A stretch of DNA of 11,051 nucleotides from Chloroflexota bacterium (GTDB lineage: Bacteria > Chloroflexota > Anaerolineae > Anaerolineales > DRMV01), in contig JAADEN010000175.1 of the NCBI GenBank assembly GCA_013153375.1, forward strand, positions 1 to 11,051, read 5' to 3'. How positions within the stretch are numbered: position 1 is the stretch's first letter; each line of letters starts with the position of its first letter. Under the pieces are notes generated by a model. It saw only the letters and a list, made by a program, of their open reading frames with translations, searched no databases and was not told the origin of the DNA. Positions 6,774 through 11,051 of the stretch are shown here, piece after piece. Made by a program: the position numbers and the translations under genes.

Positions 6774-6822
6774 GGGCGTCGGTCCTGTCGCGCCGCCCGG
6801 CCTGGACGGCGGGGATGGCGCC

Positions 6823-6842
6823 CGAGGCCCCGCGAGGCCCCG
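6823..6842. repeat. Tandem duplication of a 10-bp unit in the intergenic gap
   Basis: CGAGGCCCCG occurs twice with no bases between, at 6823-6832 and 6833-6842, in the 112-base gap between the methyltransferase stop and the acyltransferase start. No promoter or terminator is evident in this gap. The duplication is exact, but simple slippage in GC-rich DNA explains it. Confidence 0.5.
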
Positions 6843-6885
6843 AGCTAGGGTGGTCGTCCGCGGCGGGGGCCGGCCCGCTCGGAGA

Positions 6886-7500
6886 TCAGTCCCCCAACGC
6901 GCCGGCTTTGCGGGCCACGAACCACTGCATGAAACCTCGCTCTTTGCCGGGCCGCCGATGAACCGCGGTGGCGGCAAAGCCGGCCTCGCGGGCCAGCGCG
7001 GTCAGGGTTTCGGGGGTGTAGGCCCGGGTGAGGGGACTGATGAACAGGTGCTCCACGACCTCGAAGGGCCGGGCCATCCAGTGGTGGCCGTCCACATCCG
7101 CCAGCAGGAAGACGCCGCCGGGGCGCAAGGTGCGAAAGACCTCACGGAAGACCCGCTCGGGCTGGGGCAAACAGTGGAAGGTCATGACCGCGACGGCCAG
7201 CGCGAAGGTGTCGGTCGCGAAGGGCAGATGGGTGGCGCTGGCCAGCACGAAGCGCGGGGGCACGGGGCCGGCCTCGAGCCGCGCGGGTTTGAGGCAGCCG
7301 AGTTCGATGTCCACCGAGACCACGGGGCGGGGCGCGAGGGCCCTACTGAGATAGGCCGCGCCGTAGCCCTGGCCCGCGCCGATGTCCAGCACGGGGCCGG
7401 GCGGCAGCGTGGGCAGGCGCTCCAGGCCGAATTCGTAGGCCCGGGTGGAGCGGGCCATGGGCAGGCGGGCGAACAGGCGACGCCAAATACGAGGGGGCAT
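6886..7500 (-). CDS. Class I SAM-dependent methyltransferase
   Basis: A 204-residue protein of the Methyltransf_11 type. Motif I is VLDIGAGQGYG (residues 37-47), the SAM-binding glycine loop. The acidic residue at the end of strand 2 is in VVSVDIELGCL (60-70). ATHLPFATDTFALAVAVMTF (89-108) and FRTLRPGGVFLLAD (122-135) are the motif II and motif III regions. The C-terminal part (YTPETLTALAREAGF, then HRRPGKERGF) is also typical. The acceptor cannot be told from sequence; relatives methylate quinones, lipids or small metabolites. AGGAG stands 6 bases before the ATG at 7500, which decides this start; a longer reading to 7647 would overlap the Fic gene and has no support. It follows the Fic gene on the same strand by 56 bases and may share its transcript. 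No independent promoter is clear. Confidence 0.88.
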   Translation of the reverse strand: MPPRIWRRLFARLPMARSTRAYEFGLERLPTLPPGPVLDIGAGQGYGAAYLSRALAPRPVVSVDIELGCLKPARLEAGPVPPRFVLASATHLPFATDTFALAVAVMTFHCLPQPERVFREVFRTLRPGGVFLLADVDGHHWMARPFEVVEHLFISPLTRAYTPETLTALAREAGFAATAVHRRPGKERGFMQWFVARKAGALGD

Positions 7501-7506
7501 AGGGGG

Positions 7507-7511
7507 CTCCT
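7507..7511 (-). promoter_or_regulatory. Shine-Dalgarno AGGAG of the methyltransferase gene
   Basis: AGGAG lies 6 bases before the ATG at 7500 and selects it over a longer in-frame start inside the Fic gene. Confidence 0.75.
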
Positions 7512-7556
7512 GGAGGTGCGATGGGCGATAAACTTCCAATAGCGACTCGGGGCGGA

Positions 7557-8627
7557 TCAGCAGGTGGGGGGCCAGGGATGCCGCAGGCGATACCGCCGAC
7601 CTTTGCGCGAGGTGTCGGCGACTTCCAACCAGCCTTGCGCGACCCAATCGCGCAGCAAGTTACGGGCGTGACGCTGGCCGATGCCCAATAGCGCGGCGAC
7701 TTCGGCGGAGCGGATGGTGCCCTGGCGTTCCAACAGCGCGACGACACGCCGCGCGCGAGCATCCAGGGCTTGCAACCAGGCTGGTTCCGAGGGTTGTGGC
7801 CGGGCAGCCAGACGACGCACTTCGTCCGCGACCTGGTGGAAGACCTGGGCCATGCCGTCCAGGAAGTACTCCAGCCACGGGGTGATGTCGGCCTGGTGGC
7901 GACCTTCGTAGTAATTGTGATGGGGGTGCGTCACCAAGGCCGCGTAATAGCCCTGCAAATCGCGGGCGTAGTGCTCCTCCAGGGCATAGAAGCCGTTCAA
8001 ATCGTACCCACCACGATGTAAAATCCAGGTCGCTAACAGGCGCGCAGTGCGGCCATTGCCATCGTAAAAGGGGTGGATCGTGACCAGTTGGTAGTGACCT
8101 ACCCCAGCGATGATAGGGACAGGCCAGACATCCGCAGCCTGGTGCAGCCATTGCACCAGTTCTCGCATCAAGCCAGGCACATCTTTGGCCTCGGGGGGCA
8201 GGTACACGATACCCCCGCTTTGATCGCGGATGACATTTTGCCCGTCGCGATACAGCGTCGGCCTGGCCCGACGCCCGCGATACAGCAGCGCGTGCAGTTT
8301 GCGAATGCGCGTCTCGGTGATGGCCACCCCGCGGGCGGTCCAGGCTTCGACCTGGGCAAGGGCCATATAGTAACGGGCTACTTCGCCCGCATCCCGCTGC
8401 CGGCCGGGCAGTCGCGCACCTTCCCAAATTACCCGCGCGGCCTCTTCCAGTGTAAGCCGATTGCCCTCAATGCGGGTAGAGAAGTGGGTAGAGCGCAGGC
8501 GAGCCTGCTGGCGCAATCGTTCGGCCACCGCGGGAGGCAGACGCAAAAGGCCAATCTCAGCCCGACTGCGCTCGATGATTTGCAGCGCGGCAAGCATGGC
8601 CGGGGTAACCCGGAAACGGTACGACAT
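7557..8627 (-). CDS. Fic-domain protein with N-terminal inhibitory motif and C-terminal winged helix
   Basis: A 356-residue Fic protein. The catalytic loop HPFYDGNGRTAR (residues 185-196) matches HPFx[D/E]GNGRxxR at every key position, with the His, Asp, Asn and both Arg intact. It should therefore be active in transferring AMP (or another nucleotide moiety) to a hydroxyl side chain of a target protein. STRIEGN (50-56) fits the inhibitory-helix motif [S/T]xxxE[G/N] placed ahead of the Fic core, the class II arrangement in which the Glu obstructs ATP. Residues about 286-350 (RRVVALLERQGTIRSAEVAALLG onward, ending in RKGRRYRL) form a winged helix-turn-helix, so the protein may bind DNA or a partner. 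No toxin or antitoxin partner gene is adjacent. The ATG lacks a Shine-Dalgarno sequence and sits 6 bases after a -10 element, suggesting a leaderless mRNA. Tandem repeats lie directly upstream. The target protein is unknown. Confidence 0.93.
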   Translation of the reverse strand: MSYRFRVTPAMLAALQIIERSRAEIGLLRLPPAVAERLRQQARLRSTHFSTRIEGNRLTLEEAARVIWEGARLPGRQRDAGEVARYYMALAQVEAWTARGVAITETRIRKLHALLYRGRRARPTLYRDGQNVIRDQSGGIVYLPPEAKDVPGLMRELVQWLHQAADVWPVPIIAGVGHYQLVTIHPFYDGNGRTARLLATWILHRGGYDLNGFYALEEHYARDLQGYYAALVTHPHHNYYEGRHQADITPWLEYFLDGMAQVFHQVADEVRRLAARPQPSEPAWLQALDARARRVVALLERQGTIRSAEVAALLGIGQRHARNLLRDWVAQGWLEVADTSRKGRRYRLRHPWPPTC

Positions 8628-8633
8628 GGCTTT

Positions 8634-8642
8634 ATTGTACCA
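8634..8642 (-). promoter_or_regulatory. Extended -10 promoter of the Fic gene, predicted leaderless transcript
   Basis: On the minus strand TGGTACAAT (TGn plus TACAAT) ends 6 bases before the ATG at 8627. Transcription normally starts about 7 bases after the -10 box, which falls on or next to the A of the ATG. No -35 consensus is present, and the tandem repeats occupy that place. No AGG-like ribosome-binding sequence lies before the ATG, consistent with a leaderless message. Confidence 0.65.
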
Positions 8643-8645
8643 TCA

Positions 8646-8689
8646 TTGCCGATAAATTGCCGTTATGTTGCCGATAAAATTCCGATAAA
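8646..8689 (-). repeat. Four tandem 11-bp repeats upstream of the Fic gene (probable operator)
   Basis: Read on the minus strand from 8689 to 8646, four contiguous 11-bp units occur: TTTATCGGAAT, TTTATCGGCAA, CATAACGGCAA and TTTATCGGCAA. Two are identical, one differs at the last three bases and one at its first and fifth to sixth bases. The 11-bp period is close to one helical turn, so a bound protein would meet each unit on the same face of DNA. The array ends 3 bases before the extended -10 element and covers the -35 region. The array is AT-rich compared with its surroundings. The placement suggests a binding site for a regulator, possibly the Fic protein's own winged helix; that part is inference. 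Confidence 0.85.
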
Positions 8690-8698
8690 CCGGGGGCG

Positions 8699-9469
8699 TC
8701 AGGACAGCAAGGCCGCGGCCCGGGCGTGCAGGCCGGCGTCGGGCCGGTCGGTGAACACGCCGTCGATCCACGGACGCGCCAGCGCGTCCCGCAGCGCGGC
8801 GTAACGGTTGACGGTGTAGGGGAAGATCTTGCGGCCCGCGGCGTGGGCGCGGCGCACCCAGTCCGCATCCATCTGCGCGCGGTGGGGATGCAGCGCGGCG
8901 TGGGGCAGCCAGGGGGCCAGCAAACGGTACAGAGCCACGCTGCCGCGCGTGGGCTGGGTGAGATAACCCATGCTCACCTCGGGGCAATGGCGGGCGAAGC
9001 GCCACAACGCCCAGGGGTTGAACGACGAGACCCATACCCGTTCAGGGTGCCCCCAGGCTTTCAGAAGCGCGGCCACCCGCTGGGGCAGGTCGTCAAAGGG
9101 CGCGTCGTAGTTGGTGAGTTCGATGTTGACGAACAGGCGCTGGCCCACCGCGTCCAGCACTTCCTCCAGGGTGGGGACGCCTTCGGGACGGGCCGCGGGC
9201 CCCACATTCAGGGCGCGCAACTGCGCGTAGGTCATCCGTCGCACGGCGCCGGCCGCGCCGTGGGCCGTGCGGGTCACGGTGGCGTCGTGCATGACCACCA
9301 CCCGGCCGTCCGCGCTGCGCTTGACATCCAACTCGATGGCGTGCGCGCCCATGTCGGCCGCGGCCCGAAACGCGGCCAGGGTGTTCTCCGCGCTGTACGC
9401 GGACGCGCCGCGATGGGCAATGACCGCCTTGGGCGGAAGATGAGGGCCAAAACGCGGAACCCCGGCCAC
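8699..9469 (-). CDS. Glycerophosphodiester phosphodiesterase
   Basis: A 256-residue GDPD-family enzyme, cleaving glycerophosphodiesters to glycerol 3-phosphate and an alcohol. The expected order of TIM-barrel motifs is present: IAHRGASAYSAENT (residues 17-30) with the catalytic His and the Glu-Asn pair, and IELDVKRSADGRVVVMHD (45-62) with metal-binding Glu and Asp and the second catalytic His. VNIELTN (114-120) has the third acidic ligand, and YTVN (218-221) and DGVFTDRPD (236-244) close the barrel. Length is normal for the cytoplasmic UgpQ type; there is no signal peptide, so it should act inside the cell on imported or recycled phospholipid head-group diesters. The start codon is GTG, supported by AGGAG 9 bases upstream; that Shine-Dalgarno sequence overlaps the stop codon of the preceding AAA ATPase gene, implying translational linkage. 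Key residues all look intact. Confidence 0.93.
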   Translation of the reverse strand: MAGVPRFGPHLPPKAVIAHRGASAYSAENTLAAFRAAADMGAHAIELDVKRSADGRVVVMHDATVTRTAHGAAGAVRRMTYAQLRALNVGPAARPEGVPTLEEVLDAVGQRLFVNIELTNYDAPFDDLPQRVAALLKAWGHPERVWVSSFNPWALWRFARHCPEVSMGYLTQPTRGSVALYRLLAPWLPHAALHPHRAQMDADWVRRAHAAGRKIFPYTVNRYAALRDALARPWIDGVFTDRPDAGLHARAAALLS

Positions 9470-9478
9470 GACCCAACG

Positions 9479-9483
9479 CTCCT
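9479..9483 (-). promoter_or_regulatory. Shine-Dalgarno of the GDPD gene, overlapping the upstream stop codon
   Basis: AGGAG (9479-9483) includes two bases of the TAG stop (9482-9484) of the AAA ATPase gene and lies 9 bases before the GTG start at 9469. It supports the GTG start and suggests that ribosomes ending the upstream gene help start this one. Confidence 0.65.
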
Positions 9484-10825
9484 ACATGTCCACGAAATAC
9501 ACCCGCGCGGCCGCGTCGATGAGTTCCGGCGTCATGGCCGGATCCAGCCCGCGATAGCGGGCGATGTCCACGATGTGGTTGCACAGATCCCGGGGGTGCG
9601 TGGCCCGCAAAGGGCGATTCCGCTTGACATACCACTCTTGCAGCAGATAGGCCAGCCCGCGCTCGCTGTAGGCCACGCCCTTGGCCTTGGCCTCCCGCCG
9701 AAAGATCTCGCGGAACTCCTCGAAGCCCGGATCGCCGATGTGGACCTTGTGCCGCAGGCGGCGCAGGAAAGCCTCGTCCACCAGGTCCTTGGGCGGCAGG
9801 TTGGTGGAGAACACCACCAGCACATCGAAGGGGACCACGATCTTGTGGCCGGTGTGCAGGGTGAGATGGTCCACCCGGCTCTCCAAAGGCACGATCCAGC
9901 GGTTGAGCAGGTCCTTGGGTGGCACCTGTTGCCGTCCGAAGTCGTCCACCAACAGCATGCCGCCGTTGGCCTTGACCTGCACGGGGGCCTGGTAAAACTT
10001 GTTGACCGGGTCGAAGATCAAATCCAGGTCTTGCAGCGTCAACTCGCCGCCCACCATGATGAAGGGCCGATGGATGCGAATCCAGCGGTCGTCTTGCTTC
10101 GAGGCCAGCGCGCCCCCGGCCCCCCGGCTGTTGTTGCCCTTTTTGGACGCCGGCCGCACGACCTTGTGATGGCCGGGGTCGAAGAGCACCACCACCTGAC
10201 CGTCGATGTACAGCGCATAGGGGATGTAGATGGTGTCACGCAGCAAGTAGTTGCCGATGGCCTGGGAGATGGTGGTCTTGCCGTTGCCCGGCGGGCCGTA
10301 GAGGAAGATGGACTGGCCCGAGTTGACCGCGGGGCCGATGCGGTGAAAGACCTCATCTTTGAGGATCAAGTCCCGCAGGGCCTGGCGCATGTCGCGTTCG
10401 GTGACCACGGTGCGATGGCGGCTCTGATGACGCATGGCCCGGTTGTACACCTGGATGGGCACCGGCGCGGGACCCGCGTATTGGGAACGCTCCAGCGCCT
10501 CCCGGGCCCGATGGATGCCCGCGCCCGTGAGCGCGTACACGAAGCCGCTGACGCCAATGCGGTGCCGCGCGGTCTTGACCTCCAGCAGTTTCTCTTTCTT
10601 CAGGTGCTCGACGATGTCTTCCACCACGCCCACGAAGGGCAGGCGCATGGCTTCGGCCAGTTGGTTGCCCGTCAGATAACCGCGGAAGTAAAAGATGCGC
10701 AGGGCCAGGTCCAACAACCACAAGAACGGCAAGCCGGTGTCGCTCAGGCTTTCCAACGCGGGGGGAATGAACGCGGGCGCGCCCGACACGGACGCCGAAG
10801 CCGACGAAGATGAGGCTACGGCCAT
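9482..10825 (-). CDS. AAA-family ATPase with N-terminal winged-helix-like domain
   Basis: A 447-residue protein. Residues about 33-115 look like a winged helix (LTGNQLAEAMRLPFVGVVED, helix KKEKLLEV, then a wing ending in YALTGAG). The ATPase core has Walker A GPPGNGKT (177-184), Walker B MLLVDDFGR (290-298), sensor 1 STN (340-342), candidate arginine fingers in FLRRLRHK (353-360) and a sensor-2-like ATHPRDLCN (408-416). The Walker A to Walker B distance of about 106 residues is longer than in typical AAA proteins and includes a basic, Gly/Ser-rich stretch near 221-250. ATP hydrolysis is expected; the remodelled target is unknown, and I do not assign a named family. GGAGG 7 bases before the ATG at 10825 fixes the start over an extension to 10873. 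It is the first gene after the tRNA-Ser terminator, followed 12 bases later by the GDPD gene. No clear promoter was found in the 100-base gap upstream. Confidence 0.87.
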   Translation of the reverse strand: MAVASSSSASASVSGAPAFIPPALESLSDTGLPFLWLLDLALRIFYFRGYLTGNQLAEAMRLPFVGVVEDIVEHLKKEKLLEVKTARHRIGVSGFVYALTGAGIHRAREALERSQYAGPAPVPIQVYNRAMRHQSRHRTVVTERDMRQALRDLILKDEVFHRIGPAVNSGQSIFLYGPPGNGKTTISQAIGNYLLRDTIYIPYALYIDGQVVVLFDPGHHKVVRPASKKGNNSRGAGGALASKQDDRWIRIHRPFIMVGGELTLQDLDLIFDPVNKFYQAPVQVKANGGMLLVDDFGRQQVPPKDLLNRWIVPLESRVDHLTLHTGHKIVVPFDVLVVFSTNLPPKDLVDEAFLRRLRHKVHIGDPGFEEFREIFRREAKAKGVAYSERGLAYLLQEWYVKRNRPLRATHPRDLCNHIVDIARYRGLDPAMTPELIDAAARVYFVDM

Positions 10826-10832
10826 AGACAAT

Positions 10833-10837
10833 CCTCC
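10833..10837 (-). promoter_or_regulatory. Shine-Dalgarno GGAGG of the AAA ATPase gene
   Basis: GGAGG stands 7 bases before the ATG at 10825 and decides that start. The 80 bases further upstream (to about 10918) contain no promoter I can support on the minus strand. Confidence 0.8.
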
Positions 10838-10918
10838 AACGACGAATCGAAACCCCGCGCCGCGACGCGCCAAAAAAGCGCCTACCCCCAGCCTGAGGTT
10901 GCGACGCGGTAAGGAAAA

Positions 10919-10953
10919 AGGACAAAACGCCTCACCCGGATGAGGGTGAGGCG
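10919..10953 (-). terminator. Intrinsic terminator of tRNA-Ser
   Basis: CGCCTCACCC (10928-10937) and GGGTGAGGCG (10944-10953) make a perfect 10-bp stem with a 6-base loop. On the minus strand it is followed by TTTTGTCCTTTTT, a good U-rich tail. It begins about 10 bases after the tRNA 3' end. It should separate the tRNA from the AAA ATPase gene, which must then have its own promoter or depend on read-through. Confidence 0.88.
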
Positions 10954-10959
10954 CTGGAC

Positions 10960-11051
10960 TGGCGGAGAGGGCGGGATTTGAACCCGCGAGGCCCCGGTAG
11001 GGGCCTACCCGCTCTCCAGGCGGGCGCGCTCGGCCGGACTACGCGACCTCT
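10960..11051 (-). tRNA. tRNA-Ser (anticodon GGA), first two bases outside the window
   Basis: The minus strand gives a class II tRNA. The acceptor is (GG)AGAGG paired with CCTCTCC, with the first two bases beyond the right edge. The anticodon stem CCCGC/GCGGG encloses loop CTGGAGA with anticodon GGA. The long variable arm contains GGCCCC...GGGGCC, diagnostic of a serine or leucine type tRNA. The T arm is GCGGG-TTCAAAT-CCCGC and the discriminator is G at 10963. Unlike the tRNA-Asn gene, the bases that follow are CCA (10960-10962), so the tail is encoded. Confidence 0.95.

Noticed and set aside
6793..6812. A CCGCC / GGCGG inverted repeat before the acyltransferase gene as a terminator.
   Set aside because: The stem is only 5 bp with a 10-base loop and there is no U tract on either strand.
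7526..7532. A lone CGATAAA before the methyltransferase gene, resembling part of the Fic upstream repeat.
   Set aside because: Only 7 bases match and it is not repeated, so chance is sufficient.
8649..8689. The repeated CCGATAAA units considered as a CRISPR array or replication iterons.
   Set aside because: The units are contiguous 11-mers without spacers, only four in number, and no replication or Cas gene is nearby; promoter position favours an operator.
8726..10813. A 695-codon open frame on the plus strand.
   Set aside because: It is the mirror of the GDPD and AAA ATPase genes, which show complete family motifs and good ribosome-binding sites; the plus-strand product is rich in His, Gly, Gln and Val without a recognisable fold.

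Overview
The window is about 11 kb of GC-rich bacterial chromosome with tight gene spacing. Gene content suggests a Chloroflexota (Anaerolineae-like) bacterium: a TPR protein with a Thr/Pro-rich extracytoplasmic linker, paired glycolipid-type glycosyltransferases, and an AAA ATPase with a winged-helix-like N-terminus. This assignment is inference from style and content; no rRNA or other firm marker is present. I see no insertion sequence, CRISPR array or phage gene.

Layout, left to right. (1) Positions 1-2860, minus strand: an apparent operon read from right to left. It encodes a GT4 glycosyltransferase, an MGDG-synthase-like GT28 glycosyltransferase and PrmA, the ribosomal protein L11 methyltransferase, which is cut by the window edge. 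Gaps are 15 and 4 bases. A leader of about 65 bases with two small hairpins and a possible promoter lies in front. (2) Positions 2951-3131, minus strand: tRNA-Asn(GUU) with a perfect consensus TTGACA-17-TATAAT promoter and a terminator-like hairpin. (3) Positions 3187-5025, plus strand: a promoter and a membrane-anchored TPR protein, the only plus-strand gene. (4) Positions 5022-10825, minus strand, six genes read from right to left: AAA ATPase, glycerophosphodiester phosphodiesterase, Fic protein, SAM methyltransferase, GNAT/CelD-like acyltransferase and a cysteine-rich YkgJ-like protein. The last of these overlaps the TPR gene tail to tail by 4 bases. (5) Positions 10919-11051, minus strand: a strong intrinsic terminator and tRNA-Ser(GGA), which lacks its first two bases at the window edge.

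How the parts may work together. The two glycosyltransferases could act in turn to build membrane glycolipids. The six-gene minus-strand run looks like loosely grouped housekeeping and accessory genes rather than one pathway. The Fic gene stands apart within it: it has its own AT-rich control region of four tandem 11-bp repeats abutting an extended -10 element, and that element lies so close to the ATG that the mRNA is probably leaderless. This control region is the most unusual structure in the window. I do not see a clear multi-gene undescribed system.

Every intergenic gap is shorter than 300 bases. The gaps not described as sites (about 6774-6885, 7512-7556 and 10838-10918) hold little beyond a 10-bp tandem duplication.
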